Positions 42,826-52,945 are shown, counted from the first letter of the stretch. The stretch: 64,000 nt of DNA from Nitrospirae bacterium GWF2_44_13 (GCA_001805105.1 MHEE01000002.1:80476-144475), one strand, 5' to 3'. Translations and numbers: made by a program. Notes: generated from the letters alone by a model not told the origin.

Positions 42826-43758
42826 CTACATCTCTCCAAAATTATTTCTATACCTCTCGTTAAACTCTTCATATGTATAGTGATGCTCCTGAGTGCCGTA
42901 TTTCTCTATGGCATAGGTTGCCGCGACAGTCCCTATCTTTGCGGATGTTTCAAGGCTTTTTCCCATCGCAATCCCCTTAAGCAAACCTGCCCTGAACGCA
43001 TCGCCCGCGCCTGTAGGGTCAACTACATCACCTGCCTTTGCAGAAGATATTTTGATATCAGAGTCACTCGTGCATATTAAGGAGCCTTTTTCTCCGAGAG
43101 TGGTAATGATAGTCTTTGTCAGCCGCAAGAGTTCCTTTTTATTCATTCCAGTCATCTTCATCACCATCTCAAGCTCATAATCATTTGTAATCAACATCAT
43201 CGCGCCGTCAATCCATTCTATCAACGAATCCTTATCCCACTGCGTGAGGGATTGTCCGGGATCACATATATAAGGCGTGGCTTTGCTCCTGCACTCTTTT
43301 GCGTAATCTTTCATGTCCTGAAGGTTTCCGGGAGCAATGAGCACGATAGATTTCTCAGGATTGGTTTTCGGCAGCCTGTACTCTGCCTGATATTTCATTG
43401 CGCCGGGATTGAATCCTGTTATCTGGTTATCAGCCTTATCAGTAGTTATATATGCGCCCGCGGTGAATTCGTCGTCTATTATTTTTATGCCTTCATGGGA
43501 GATGTTGTTCTTTCTCAGCCATTCAAAATAATTCACGTAGTCCTTGCCTATTGTCGCCAGTATAACCGGCTTTTCATTGAGAAGACCCAGTGAATACGCG
43601 ACATTCCCTGCTGTGCCGCCGAACTTTTCCCGCAGCCCGTTAACCGTAAAACACACATTCAATATGTGTATCTTGTCGGGAAGGATGTGGTCTGAAAACC
43701 TCCCTGGAAAGTCCATAATCCTGTCATAAGCCATGGAGCCTGAAATATAGATGTTCAT
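42826..43758 (-). CDS. PfkB-family carbohydrate/nucleoside kinase
   Basis: A ribokinase-like kinase of 310 residues. It has IYISGSMAYDRIMDFPGRF at the N terminus, FGGTAGNVAYSLGLL (substrate site, about 47-60) and the C-terminal anion-hole motif DPTGAGDAFRAGLLKG (about 245-260) with the catalytic aspartate. The N-terminal sequence and general layout are close to archaeal/bacterial adenosine kinase-like members, so adenosine or ribose are plausible substrates. AAGGAGAGG precedes the ATG. It lies between the phosphotransferase and the coiled-coil gene. Confidence 0.9.
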   Translation of the reverse strand: MNIYISGSMAYDRIMDFPGRFSDHILPDKIHILNVCFTVNGLREKFGGTAGNVAYSLGLLNEKPVILATIGKDYVNYFEWLRKNNISHEGIKIIDDEFTAGAYITTDKADNQITGFNPGAMKYQAEYRLPKTNPEKSIVLIAPGNLQDMKDYAKECRSKATPYICDPGQSLTQWDKDSLIEWIDGAMMLITNDYELEMVMKMTGMNKKELLRLTKTIITTLGEKGSLICTSDSDIKISSAKAGDVVDPTGAGDAFRAGLLKGIAMGKSLETSAKIGTVAATYAIEKYGTQEHHYTYEEFNERYRNNFGEM

Positions 43759-43777
43759 TACCTCTCCTTGCGAATCT

Positions 43778-44203
43778 CTAATATGAATATGAACCCGGCG
43801 GTTTCCCGTAGGGAACCCCTTGCGGCTTTTCCGGCTCCTTTTTCTCTATGGCAGGAGGCTCTTTGCCTTCGCGCAAAGCCTTAAGTTCTTCTTCAAGCCT
43901 CTTTTTATCCTTTACGAGTTTTTTCTTTTTAACCATATTCTGCTGCAGCATAGACCTTTCCGCCGAATTGATAGTGCCCTGCACGCTTTTAAGATGAAGA
44001 TTCTGAATCCTTATGTTTGTCCTTTTCAGGTTTTCCTCAACTTTGTTAAGCTCTGCTTCTTTCTGCGCTATTTCAGCTTCCTTTGTGCCTGCATCGTTTG
44101 CAGCCTTTAATACAGCAGGGAAAAGCAGCGTAAAAAATGTAAAAGTAAAAATCAGAAAAAGCTTTAGCTCAAAACCCCTGGCCGTAAGTTCTGAACTTTT
44201 CAT
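43778..44203 (-). CDS. Secreted coiled-coil protein of unknown function
   Basis: A 141-residue protein with a signal peptide (about 12-34, ending LKAA), a long charged coiled coil (about 40-115, EAEIAQKEAELNKVEENLKR) and a Pro/Tyr/Gly-rich tail (VPYGKPPGSYSY). The hydrophobic part of the signal peptide (LFLIFTFTFFTLLF) is encoded over a T-rich heptamer array at 44130-44157. The ATG overlaps the uvrC stop by four bases, so it is coupled to uvrC. No functional family is recognised. Confidence 0.75.
   Translation of the reverse strand: MKSSELTARGFELKLFLIFTFTFFTLLFPAVLKAANDAGTKEAEIAQKEAELNKVEENLKRTNIRIQNLHLKSVQGTINSAERSMLQQNMVKKKKLVKDKKRLEEELKALREGKEPPAIEKKEPEKPQGVPYGKPPGSYSY
44130..44157 (-). 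repeat. A/T-rich heptamer array coding for a signal peptide
   Basis: On the + strand: GTAAAAA, ATGTAAA, AGTAAAA, ATCAGAA in 7-bp phase. On the coding strand it gives the Phe/Thr-rich signal core. The low complexity makes chance more likely than for the other arrays. Confidence 0.4.
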
Positions 44204-45984
44204 TGTCCCCTCCCAAGCTCCGCAAGGAGTTTTTCTGCGGTTTTTATGTTAAATCCCTTTATTACTGCGATGTCGTCAATGCCTGCCTGCCTTATACCTT
44301 CTATACTACCAAAATGCCTTAAAAGAGCAAGCCTCCTTTTTTCTCCTATGCCCTGAATTTTCTTTAGAGGGGATTCCATCAGCCTTTTATCCCTCAATTT
44401 CCTGTGAAAAGTTATTGCAAACCTGTGCGCCTCATTCCGTATCTTTTTAAGGAGCAGTGATGATGGAGAACTTTGAAGATTGTCCTCAAGGTCAACAGGC
44501 TTATCAAGAGACAATGCAAAGGCCCTGTCAGGTTTCTTTGCTATGGAGATTATTTCTGCGCTCTTAACGCCAGATTCGTCAAATGCCTTTTTTGCAGCTT
44601 CAAGCTGTCCCCTGCCGCCGTCAATTATTATGAGTGTCGGAAGTTTTTCACCAAGATTTCTTATAACCCTTCCCGTTATCTCTTCAATCATTGAGTAATC
44701 ATCCATGCCTTTAACTGTCCTGATTTTCATATGCCTGTACATATCCTTCTTGAACCCGCCTTCTGCCCAGTATACAAATGCGCCAACTGATTCGCTTCCT
44801 GAGATTGTTGATACATCAAGGCCGCCAATGCTGCGAGGGACATTTTTAAGAACAAGCCTTTCTTTCAGTGTTTTTAGAATCTCCTTAATGTCTGTTTTTT
44901 CTCTGCTTTTAAATATTATCCCCGCATTCTCCTCCGCCATTTTGAGGAGTTCGAGTTTTTTGCCTTTGGGGCGGGTAATTATCGCTACCTTTTTGCCTTT
45001 CTTATCCCTGAGCCATGCTGTCAGTGTTTTCATCCCGTCAGGACGCTGTCCCATGACAATCTCATCAGGCGGGATTATTTCTTTTGCGTAAAACTGCTCT
45101 ACGAAATTGTGAAGAAGTTCGCCTGTTGCAAGCCTTGCTGTATCTTTCAGGTGAAAATCCTTTGTCCCTATCATAACTCCGTTCCTTATGAAAAAAATCT
45201 TGAGCACAGCCTCATTGCTGGCTCCGTAGAAGCCTATGACGTCAATATCCCCGAGTTCAGGAGCAATGGCCTTCTGTGATTCCCATATATGCCTGAGATT
45301 GTTTATGCTGTCCCGTATCTTTGCAGCGTCTTCAAATCTTAATTCCTCAGAGAACCTCTCCATCCTTTTTTCAAGCTCATCAAGAAGCTCTTTTTTCTCG
45401 CCATGAAGAAAAAGCCTCACATCCTCAACAATTCTCATATACTCTTCCTTGCTTATAAGCCCGTCGCAGGGCGCCGGGCATTTCCCCATCTGATGCTGGA
45501 TGCACGGCCGTATATGTTTGTCGAGGGAATATTTGCACGGCCTAAGCGGGAAATTTCTCCTTATGAATGCAACAGCCTCCCACATGCCGCGCGCAGGGAC
45601 ATAAGGCCCGAAATATAGGGCTCCGTCCTTTTTAATCCTTCTTACAACCTCAAGCCTTGGCCATACCTCGTTCACAGTAAGCTTTAGATAGGGATAATTC
45701 TTATCGTCTCTCAGAATTACGTTAAAGCGGGGTTTGTACTGCTTTATCATATTTGCCTCAAGAACAAGCGCCTCAAGTTCATTGCCTGTGACAATATATG
45801 AGAAATTCTTTACACTTCTGATCATTGAGGATTTTCTGGCATCAAGGTCAGCTGACTTCCGGAAATAACTTCGCAGGCGGTTCCTCAGATTTTTTGCTTT
45901 GCCGGCATAAAGGACATTCTCTTTAGCATCCTTGAGCAGATAGACTCCGGGTCTTGGAGGGATAAGCAGGAGTTTCTCAATCAT
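44200..45984 (-). CDS. uvrC: Excinuclease ABC subunit C
   Basis: UvrC makes both incisions in nucleotide excision repair with UvrB. Order: GIY-YIG nuclease (about 10-95, PGVYLLKDAKENVLYAGKAKNLRNRLRSYF), a Cys-rich segment (CKYSLDKHIRPCIQHQMGKCPAPC, about 155-178), the UVR UvrB-binding helix (about 205-240), the RNase H-like nuclease (about 380-540, with IGGLDVSTISG and IIDGGRGQL) and C-terminal HhH2 (about 550-594). The length of 594 residues is normal. There is no Shine-Dalgarno site; a TTGACG-17 bp-TTAGTA box pair ends six bases before the ATG. Confidence 0.97.
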   Translation of the reverse strand: MIEKLLLIPPRPGVYLLKDAKENVLYAGKAKNLRNRLRSYFRKSADLDARKSSMIRSVKNFSYIVTGNELEALVLEANMIKQYKPRFNVILRDDKNYPYLKLTVNEVWPRLEVVRRIKKDGALYFGPYVPARGMWEAVAFIRRNFPLRPCKYSLDKHIRPCIQHQMGKCPAPCDGLISKEEYMRIVEDVRLFLHGEKKELLDELEKRMERFSEELRFEDAAKIRDSINNLRHIWESQKAIAPELGDIDVIGFYGASNEAVLKIFFIRNGVMIGTKDFHLKDTARLATGELLHNFVEQFYAKEIIPPDEIVMGQRPDGMKTLTAWLRDKKGKKVAIITRPKGKKLELLKMAEENAGIIFKSREKTDIKEILKTLKERLVLKNVPRSIGGLDVSTISGSESVGAFVYWAEGGFKKDMYRHMKIRTVKGMDDYSMIEEITGRVIRNLGEKLPTLIIIDGGRGQLEAAKKAFDESGVKSAEIISIAKKPDRAFALSLDKPVDLEDNLQSSPSSLLLKKIRNEAHRFAITFHRKLRDKRLMESPLKKIQGIGEKRRLALLRHFGSIEGIRQAGIDDIAVIKGFNIKTAEKLLAELGRGQ

Positions 45985-45990
45985 GATAAA

Positions 45991-46019
45991 TACTAACTAT
46001 GGATGGTATGACACGTCAA
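45991..46019 (-). promoter_or_regulatory. Promoter directly before uvrC
   Basis: On the - strand TTGACG (46019-46014), a 17-bp spacer and TTAGTA (45996-45991), with the uvrC ATG six bases later. Spacing is ideal, box match moderate. It implies a leaderless uvrC mRNA. Confidence 0.4.
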
Positions 46020-46051
46020 GAACTGATGAAACCAAAGGAATGCCCCTGATA

Positions 46052-47050
46052 CTATCTGAGCATATAAAGCAGCATCAGATTAATAACATACACAAACAAT
46101 ATGCCGATGGAGTCCCATGCAAGCAGCAATTTCTTTTTCTCAGAGCGATAGGTCAAACCGATAATTGCAATGGCTGTCATCAATATGGCTGATAAAGCGG
46201 AGATTATGTGGCTTGCATTGACAAACGAAAGAATCGGCCCCTTCACAAAAAACATGTCATCAATGGCAAGTATGAATATATTGAAAATATTGCTTCCAAA
46301 TAAATTTCCGACTGCAAGGTCTATCGCTCCCATTTTTACCGCTGAAATGGAAACTACTATCTCCGGAAGCGACGTGGAAAGCGCTATAAAAATGTTTCCG
46401 ACAAATGTCTGCCCAAGTCCTGTGGTTTCGGCAATTCCTTCGCCTATCTTCGGGAGAAAAATAGCGGCAACAATAACAACCATCGCATTGATTACATAGT
46501 TGACAACCGCAGTCTTTGTCGAAATCTTTTCGTATCTCAGTTCCTCAACTCTCTCTTTTACAAATTCCGCAATCCTCTTTCTCTCATAAACAAACAACAG
46601 CCTCATCGCCACGAAATAAATAACCGGAACTATCAAACTATAGGGCCCAATCCACCCGAGAGGAGTAACACGATTTCCAGAAAACAGGCCTATGCCGATA
46701 ATGCTCAAAAGAAGGATTCCAAATCCAGCAGAAAGAATATGTCCATGATGGGCTTTGGCTGATATGGGCATTGGTTTGTAAATAGCATCAAGAAATGCGA
46801 GGATGAGCATATTGAATACACAGCTTCCAAGCACATCCCCTGCCGCAATATCCGGAACTCCAGCGTATGTGACCGAGCTTATTCCGGTTACCAGTTCGGG
46901 AAGAGACGTGACAGACGCCATCAGTACAACCCCTATCCACGTCCTTCCGAGCCCTGTTTTTTCAGCGATAATATCGCCGTATTTTGCAAGCTTAGTGCCT
47001 GAATAGACAATCAAGGATGTGCAGACTATAAAACCGAGCCAAAAAAGCAT
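46052..47050 (-). CDS. Sodium/calcium exchanger of the YrbG (CaCA) family
   Basis: A 332-residue membrane antiporter with about ten spans arranged as two inverted repeats. Each repeat carries the ion-binding alpha motif: VVLMASVTSLPELVTGISSV with GDVLGSCVFNMLILAFLDA in the first half, and FIALSTSLPEIVVSISAV with GNLFGSNIFNIFILAIDDM in the second. The two acidic residues and the polar SN/SC pairs are kept. It exchanges Na or H for Ca across the inner membrane. It lies 53 bp after otsB on the same strand. Confidence 0.92.
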   Translation of the reverse strand: MLFWLGFIVCTSLIVYSGTKLAKYGDIIAEKTGLGRTWIGVVLMASVTSLPELVTGISSVTYAGVPDIAAGDVLGSCVFNMLILAFLDAIYKPMPISAKAHHGHILSAGFGILLLSIIGIGLFSGNRVTPLGWIGPYSLIVPVIYFVAMRLLFVYERKRIAEFVKERVEELRYEKISTKTAVVNYVINAMVVIVAAIFLPKIGEGIAETTGLGQTFVGNIFIALSTSLPEIVVSISAVKMGAIDLAVGNLFGSNIFNIFILAIDDMFFVKGPILSFVNASHIISALSAILMTAIAIIGLTYRSEKKKLLLAWDSIGILFVYVINLMLLYMLR

Positions 47051-47103
47051 GGAAGTCCTTTTAAGTTTTTTAAAGTGGGTATTTCAGTCACTTAAGAATA
47101 ACA

Positions 47104-47886
47104 TTAACATATGAATTCCTCTACCCTTTTAAGAAACGCAGAAATTTCCCTCTGGCTTTTTAGATAATAATTTGCAGCGGTCTTTGCTGATTTCCCAACC
47201 CTTATGGTAATCCCCCTTTTATTAAGCGCCCGGAAGGCGGTCTCGTCAGTCCAATCATCGCCTACATATACAGGCAGATATTTTCCCTTTAAGTTGTTTA
47301 AAATCCAGAGAGCAGCGCTGCCCTTGTTCCATGATGCATCAGGCGCAAGTTCAAGAACCTGTTTTCCCTTAATCACTGCTAAAGTCCTGTCTCCTGAAAA
47401 TTCTGATACAACATTGTAAAATGCCTTTTTTACAAGGGGGACATCGTTTTTGCGCACTGAGCGAAAGTGGAGACTCGCGGTTAATTTTTTTCCTTCAATC
47501 CATGCTCCTTCTATGCCCGCAATCTCCTTATTGAGCATGCGCACCGCCCTATCAATGAACGGCTTTGCGATCAGGGCTTTAGGATGGATGTAGGTCATAT
47601 TGTTGCCGGAGATGATAAGCCCGTGATTCCCGCTGTAACAAATATCCCGAATACAAACCATGCCCCGGATATCAGACAGGGATCTCCCGCTTAAAATGCT
47701 TAGATAGCAACTCTCAGAGCCGGTAAGTGATTCTAATTGTTCTTTCATCTTTTCTGCCAGAACACACCTTGACGGCTCTTTCCGGATAGGAACCAATGTC
47801 CCGTCAAAATCCAGGAATAAAGCGATTTTTTGGCCTTTGCTTATTTTTTTAAAAACATTTTCTTTGAGAATATATCTGGGGTTCAA
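47104..47886 (-). CDS. otsB: Trehalose-6-phosphate phosphatase
   Basis: OtsB removes phosphate from trehalose-6-phosphate to give trehalose. It is a HAD-type enzyme: motif 1 LFLDFDGTLVPI (about 23-34) with both aspartates, motif 2 LSILSGRS, and motif 4 VYVGDDWTDETAFRAL (about 215-230). The length of 260 residues is standard. It appears to start at TTG (47886) behind an AAGGGACAGG stretch. It follows the otsA-like gene by 10 bp, so the two steps of trehalose synthesis are coupled. Confidence 0.95.
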   Translation of the reverse strand: MNPRYILKENVFKKISKGQKIALFLDFDGTLVPIRKEPSRCVLAEKMKEQLESLTGSESCYLSILSGRSLSDIRGMVCIRDICYSGNHGLIISGNNMTYIHPKALIAKPFIDRAVRMLNKEIAGIEGAWIEGKKLTASLHFRSVRKNDVPLVKKAFYNVVSEFSGDRTLAVIKGKQVLELAPDASWNKGSAALWILNNLKGKYLPVYVGDDWTDETAFRALNKRGITIRVGKSAKTAANYYLKSQREISAFLKRVEEFIC

Positions 47887-47896
47887 AGCCTGTCCC

Positions 47897-50161
47897 TTAT
47901 TTTGGATTTTCGGCAGAGGATACGCGCAGCCGCGCCAGTTCTGTGATCAAATCCCCGGCCCAGCGGTAGATATTATATTCCCTGATTAATGCCCGCATTC
48001 TTTTCATGCGTTCGGACCTTTCAACTGCCTCCATGTTAAGCGCGGAATAAATGGCATCAGCCATACCCTCTGTGTCATAAGGATTAACGATGACTGCATC
48101 GCTAAGTTCCCGCGAAGCACCTGTAAATTGGCTCAGTATTAATACGCCGTCTTCATCTCCTCGGGAGGCGATAAACTCTTTTGCAACAAGATTCATCCCA
48201 TCATGCAAAGATGTCACCATACAGATATCGGAAGCTTTATAATAGCGGTTGATTGTTTCATGGCTATGATGGGCTTTTAAAAAAACTATCGGCTTCCACT
48301 CCTTTGACTGGAATTTCCAGTTTATTTTTTCCGCTATCTCTTCAACCTCTGCAATAAGGTCATGATAACGTTTGATATGAGTCCGGCTCGGTGCTCCCAA
48401 TTCCACAAATGTGAACTTTCCGATAAATTCCGGATATTTTTCTAAAAAGCGCTCAATAGCCCTGAATCGTTCAGGAATGCCCTTTGTGTAGTCAAGGCGA
48501 TCTACCCCAACACCCAGATATTCCACATGAATATCTATCTCTTTAAGCAGATTCTCGCGGAGCGTTTCTTTTTCGGCAATTACAGCGGTTTTATCCACAG
48601 CCAAATTACCAAAGTCAACGCTTATCGGAAAGGGCTTTACAAATGTTGTGCTGCCTCCTCTCTCAACAGAGAATTGCTCCCAGTTGATCTTTGATTCAAG
48701 GAACCTGTCAACTGTATCAAGGAAATTATTGCAGTGATATTGTATGTGGAAACCAATAATATCCGCTCCCAGCATCCCCATTAAAATCTCCTGCTGCCAC
48801 GGGCAGATGCCGAATGACTCCGGGTTGGGCCATGGTATATGCCAGAAAAGAGCAACTTTTGCATCGGGACGCTTTTCCTTTATCAGCAGTGGAAGGAGGG
48901 CAAGATGATAGTCCTGAATCAGAACCAATGGTGCTTTTTCATCTGAAATCTCTTTTAGCAATGCCTCTGCAAATTTTTCATTTACCCTCTGATAATAAAC
49001 CCAGTCATCCAAACGAAAAACAGGGCGTGTATGGGTTATGTGACATAACGGCCAGATGCCTTCATTAGAAAAACCGTAATAATAGCCGTCTTCCTCTTCT
49101 TTTGTAAGCCATACTCTTTTGAGGGTATATGCCTGTTCATCAGGAGGCACCCGCAGTTTATTTTCTGCATCAACTACTTCCCTGTCTGCGTCTCCGCTAC
49201 CATGCGCAATCCATATGCCGTCACATACTCGCATCACAGGGTCAAGCGCAGTGACAAGTCCTCCCGCAGGAACAATGCACTTAATGCTGCGCCCTTCTTT
49301 TACATGCATATACGGCTCGCGGTTTGAAATAAGGAACAACTTTTTACCCTCCAATTCAGCGCGCATATGTTCTTTAAGCCGGTTAGGTGTCCAGAGAGAT
49401 TCCGCATGCAGCCGCAGCTTGGCTTCTTCTTCTGCCATTGCACGCGCCATTGCAAGACTCTTGGTCAAATGCGTTACCTCTGTAATTAAAGGAGACAAAA
49501 CATCCCCTCTATGAAGACCTGCCGGCTTGGCAATCTTTCCCTTCCCCATACGCATATCTTGCATCCATACTGCGATCCTGGCAATAGGGCCTGTGATGCT
49601 CCAGCGAACCATTAAAAGAGTAGTTATCGCGATTAGTGATGATAAGATTAAAAAGCGAAGAAGATTATGCCTCCAGATTCCTTTAAGCCGTACATTAATA
49701 TAAGCGGCGTCCTGAAAGATTGAAAGCGCGCCTATAATTTCATCTTCTTGCTCTATAGGAAAGGTATAGAGGTATGCCTTTTTGCCGTCAATATTTGTGA
49801 AGCTGTCTATTGCGCGTTTTTCCGTGATAGAAGTTACAACTTGAGGAAGCGGCTGAGGAATTTTTGACGCAAACTTCGGGGTTGATGCCAAGACATTGCC
49901 CTGTATGTCATATATCGCTATGCCTTTCAGTCTTTCCCTGTTCCCAAACCGTTCTACAAACCTGTTTAATTTTGCAGACGAATTGGTTTGTATAAGGTTT
50001 TTTACTGATTCCTGCAGGCTTTCAGCCAGAACAATTGTTCTCCGTTCAAGATCGTTTATTAGACGCTCCTTTTCATCACGGACTTGATAGTATGAAAATA
50101 TGACAGCCACCAGAGCAACTGCCAAAAGAAGCGATACTGTTAAACGAATTGTAATCTTCAT
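47897..50161 (-). CDS. otsA: Trehalose-6-phosphate synthase fused to an N-terminal membrane sensor with HAMP
   Basis: It joins UDP-glucose and glucose-6-phosphate. At 754 residues it is about 280 longer than usual OtsA. The N-terminal part has span 1 (about 7-25), an extracytoplasmic domain of about 135 residues (with [13 protein letters not shown] and [20 protein letters not shown], dCache/double-PAS style), span 2 (about 168-187), and a HAMP-like linker with coiled coil (about 188-255). The GT20 domain follows (about 265-745) with [48 protein letters not shown] and [16 protein letters not shown]; the catalytic Arg/Lys and Asp/Glu sites are kept. This suggests synthesis gated by an external signal such as osmolarity. 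Confidence 0.93.
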   Translation of the reverse strand: MKITIRLTVSLLLAVALVAVIFSYYQVRDEKERLINDLERRTIVLAESLQESVKNLIQTNSSAKLNRFVERFGNRERLKGIAIYDIQGNVLASTPKFASKIPQPLPQVVTSITEKRAIDSFTNIDGKKAYLYTFPIEQEDEIIGALSIFQDAAYINVRLKGIWRHNLLRFLILSSLIAITTLLMVRWSITGPIARIAVWMQDMRMGKGKIAKPAGLHRGDVLSPLITEVTHLTKSLAMARAMAEEEAKLRLHAESLWTPNRLKEHMRAELEGKKLFLISNREPYMHVKEGRSIKCIVPAGGLVTALDPVMRVCDGIWIAHGSGDADREVVDAENKLRVPPDEQAYTLKRVWLTKEEEDGYYYGFSNEGIWPLCHITHTRPVFRLDDWVYYQRVNEKFAEALLKEISDEKAPLVLIQDYHLALLPLLIKEKRPDAKVALFWHIPWPNPESFGICPWQQEILMGMLGADIIGFHIQYHCNNFLDTVDRFLESKINWEQFSVERGGSTTFVKPFPISVDFGNLAVDKTAVIAEKETLRENLLKEIDIHVEYLGVGVDRLDYTKGIPERFRAIERFLEKYPEFIGKFTFVELGAPSRTHIKRYHDLIAEVEEIAEKINWKFQSKEWKPIVFLKAHHSHETINRYYKASDICMVTSLHDGMNLVAKEFIASRGDEDGVLILSQFTGASRELSDAVIVNPYDTEGMADAIYSALNMEAVERSERMKRMRALIREYNIYRWAGDLITELARLRVSSAENPK

Positions 50162-50246
50162 AATTAAAACTCTATTCTGCTATCCCATTTGTTTTCCATT
50201 GCATACCAAGTCAATATTAAAATACCTGCAACAGATGTGTCTATAA

Positions 50247-51494
50247 TCATAAGTAAATTGCATCCGCAGGATGATATAGCGAAATGAAAAGGAGCAAATA
50301 ATCTTTAAGATGGCGTGTTATTAAAAAGTTCTGCCTTACATGTTCCCGCGCATTTTTACCGAGCCATGCAGCATATTCCCGGTTGCTGAGAAGCCTTTTT
50401 ACTGCATATGCAGCGCCTTCAACACTATAGCAGAGCAAGCCTGTGAGTTTATTCTTGACCTGAAGCTGAATTCCTCCTACGGCAGATGCCACTACAGGTT
50501 TCCCTTTCCATAAAGCCTCGGTTACAGTAAGTCCAAATCCTTCTTTAATTGACTTCTGCATAATTACAGTAGCTGCTTGCTGCAGGGCATTGATCTCTAT
50601 ATCACTTTCCGGAGGAATGAGCAATATGTGTATATCAGGCTTGCCGGATGCCCGTTCCCTCACCTCTTCCAATACCTTTTCGGACTCAGGGTCATCGGTT
50701 GCTGTGCCTCCCGCCAGAACGAGTTGGCAGTCAATGTTTTTTCTTACCATCTCAAATGCCTGTATTACTCCGATAGGATCCTTCAGATAATCAAACCGCG
50801 AAATCTGGGCAACAATAGGTTTGTCTTTATCCAGACCATATTTGCTCAATACCGAATCAATAACCTCTGATGGAAGTTCTTTATTCTTGTCGCTTAACGG
50901 GTCTATGGATGGAGAAATTAGAAATTGGCGAATGGGCAGCTCTTGTGAAAAGTTCGGAGCCGAGAATACAGCAGCATCGTAATCGGTAACAAAATTCCGC
51001 ATAAATTCCCAAACCCTTTTATCAGGATTAGAGATGTCAATGTGGCATCGCCATATCCACTTTCCGCCAAGTTCTTTTTTCTTGGCTATCAGAGCTATGG
51101 GCTGAGGGTCATGAATAAATTGGATATCTCCATGAAATTTTAACTCCTCAATATTCTTTTTACTTACTTCCAAAAATGCAGCGAAGTCCTGGGGGGAGAT
51201 ATCTTCCTTTCTGCCGTGCAGCGCATTATGAAACTTTTTTGTTACATCAAAGAAATCTTTATCCCCCTTAATAGTTGCCCATTGGGCATCAACCCCGAGT
51301 TGGTTCAATAAAGGCACCATGCGCGCAAGTATCTCGGCCACTCCTCCGCCTGTAAGTGTTGAATTTACGTTCTGTATGACTTTTCCTGATAACCGCTCTG
51401 CAAGCGCCCTGAGTTCTTCAATAGTGCTTCTGCCTACAATAGGCACATAATCCTGTATCTTAGCCCTCGGGTGGTGAAATATAGCTTTTTCCAA
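50247..51494 (-). CDS. treT: Trehalose synthase TreT-like glycosyltransferase (GT4)
   Basis: TreT makes trehalose directly from NDP-glucose and glucose. The GT4 sequence has the N-terminal NSTLTGGGVAEILARMVPLLNQLGVDAQW typical of TreT, PIVAQISRFDYLKDPIGVIQAFEMV, and the E-x7-E motif EGFGLTVTEALWKGKPVVASAVGGI (about 325-350). The frame is open from a TTG at 51524, but the TTG at 51494 is preceded by AGGAG, which overlaps the mscS stop, so that start is preferred (415 residues). A second trehalose route (otsA/otsB) follows 85 bp downstream on the same strand. Confidence 0.88.
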   Translation of the reverse strand: MEKAIFHHPRAKIQDYVPIVGRSTIEELRALAERLSGKVIQNVNSTLTGGGVAEILARMVPLLNQLGVDAQWATIKGDKDFFDVTKKFHNALHGRKEDISPQDFAAFLEVSKKNIEELKFHGDIQFIHDPQPIALIAKKKELGGKWIWRCHIDISNPDKRVWEFMRNFVTDYDAAVFSAPNFSQELPIRQFLISPSIDPLSDKNKELPSEVIDSVLSKYGLDKDKPIVAQISRFDYLKDPIGVIQAFEMVRKNIDCQLVLAGGTATDDPESEKVLEEVRERASGKPDIHILLIPPESDIEINALQQAATVIMQKSIKEGFGLTVTEALWKGKPVVASAVGGIQLQVKNKLTGLLCYSVEGAAYAVKRLLSNREYAAWLGKNAREHVRQNFLITRHLKDYLLLFISLYHPADAIYL

Positions 51495-51504
51495 ATCAGT
51501 TCTC

Positions 51505-52881
51505 CTACTTAATACGTTCTTCAATAAGCTGAATTATTATAGACCTCAGGTCTTCTATCGTATAGTTATAAGGGTCCAGCACAGCGATCTTATCAGCAAG
51601 TTCTCTTTCATCAAGACCATCCTGAAACCAGATAGAAAAGTCATTAACTCCTCTATGCAGCCTTAACCTTGATTCAAAGATATGAAAATAAATAGAATTA
51701 ATGCTCACCTTACGAAGCGCTTCCACAAATTCTCTTAAATCATGGGCCATATAGGGAGTAGTCAAAACCACACTTACCGATTTAATAAAATGGAATTCTC
51801 TTCCTTCAAACGCTGTCCGTTCATCCCCTCTTTTTGACAGCACGTCATTGATGACGGCTATAATTCTTTCTCTAAGTTCGCCGATTGTAGAAAATTCAAA
51901 GGTATCTATGTTGGACAGCTTCTCTGCAAGAATCTCATCACCAATGACATCGCTGACCCACAATGCAAACTCATTAGCCGGTTGAGGGATAAGATACTGA
52001 TATTCTTCTATGAAACTGTGGGTGTGATAATAAACTACCGAATCAGGAACCTCTTTCAATATATTAGCAAGCTCTGTTAGATTTTTTGCCTTAAGTCCTG
52101 TCAATTCTTTTATATGCAGCCGGGTATGAAAATGAAACGGTTGAGTTGCCTTTTTAAGAGGCTTTCTGTAAGCGGTAACAGTAGTTTTTGTAAATTTACT
52201 ATTCGGCACAAGGATAAGCCTGCCGTCAGGGGCCTTAATCTGAATATTCCTCCATGTTACATCAGAAACATAGCCTTCCTCGCCTGACTCAAGTTTGATA
52301 TAATCGCCTGTCTTGATTAGGCTGCCATAAGCCAATTGAAGTCCGGAGAAAATATTAAGTATCTCATTACGAGATGCCAGAACTGCTACTAATAATCCTA
52401 TGGTCAGCGCAAGAATTAACGGAGTAGTCGGCGCTTTCCAAATATCAAGCAACATCAACACGCCTATGACAATAAAGGCAATTCTGACAGCATTGCTTAT
52501 TAGAGCTATTGGAAAAGGGAAAGGCGCCTTTATCTTTTGCAGATAGAGCTGAAGTAATTTTACGGCAAGACTGAGAAATGTCCACGTTAAGGAGATAATA
52601 AAAATACTTCCAATAATTCTTCCAGCTAAGACTTTACTTTGAGGGGATAACGTTGAAACCAGAATAGCTGCATACGCCCCTATTAAAAGGCACCACTGAA
52701 AGAACGGGGCTTTCGTTGTCTGAAGAAGCACCTCACTTCCTTCCCACTTAATCTTAACAAACAATCTGTCAAGATAATTGTAGAAGATTCTTCTTGCCCA
52801 GACGGCAACCACAATAAAAGCCAACAAGACGATAAACGGCACTGCCAGTGAAAGCCAATTATTTGTAAGCCATTCAGTCAT
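51505..52881 (-). CDS. Mechanosensitive ion channel of the MscS family
   Basis: A 458-residue channel that opens under membrane tension in hypo-osmotic shock. Five predicted spans (from about 10 to 185) precede the pore-lining helix with ALTIGLLVAVLASRNEILNIFSGLQLAYG and the beta domain GDYIKLESGEEGYVSDVTWRNIQIKAPDGRLILVPNSKF (about 205-245). A long C-terminal region with two similar repeats follows: YYHTHSFIEEYQYLIP...FALWVSDVIGDEILAEKL and YFHIFESRLRLHRGVNDFSIWFQDGLDERELADKI. The repeated tail is unusual. It is directly followed by treT, placing efflux of solutes and trehalose synthesis in one operon. Confidence 0.9.
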   Translation of the reverse strand: MTEWLTNNWLSLAVPFIVLLAFIVVAVWARRIFYNYLDRLFVKIKWEGSEVLLQTTKAPFFQWCLLIGAYAAILVSTLSPQSKVLAGRIIGSIFIISLTWTFLSLAVKLLQLYLQKIKAPFPFPIALISNAVRIAFIVIGVLMLLDIWKAPTTPLILALTIGLLVAVLASRNEILNIFSGLQLAYGSLIKTGDYIKLESGEEGYVSDVTWRNIQIKAPDGRLILVPNSKFTKTTVTAYRKPLKKATQPFHFHTRLHIKELTGLKAKNLTELANILKEVPDSVVYYHTHSFIEEYQYLIPQPANEFALWVSDVIGDEILAEKLSNIDTFEFSTIGELRERIIAVINDVLSKRGDERTAFEGREFHFIKSVSVVLTTPYMAHDLREFVEALRKVSINSIYFHIFESRLRLHRGVNDFSIWFQDGLDERELADKIAVLDPYNYTIEDLRSIIIQLIEERIK

Positions 52882-52945
52882 TTTTGAACCTCAGAACATA
52901 TTACGGGTTGATACCAAAGTAATTACAACTGGAATTAAGATTTTT

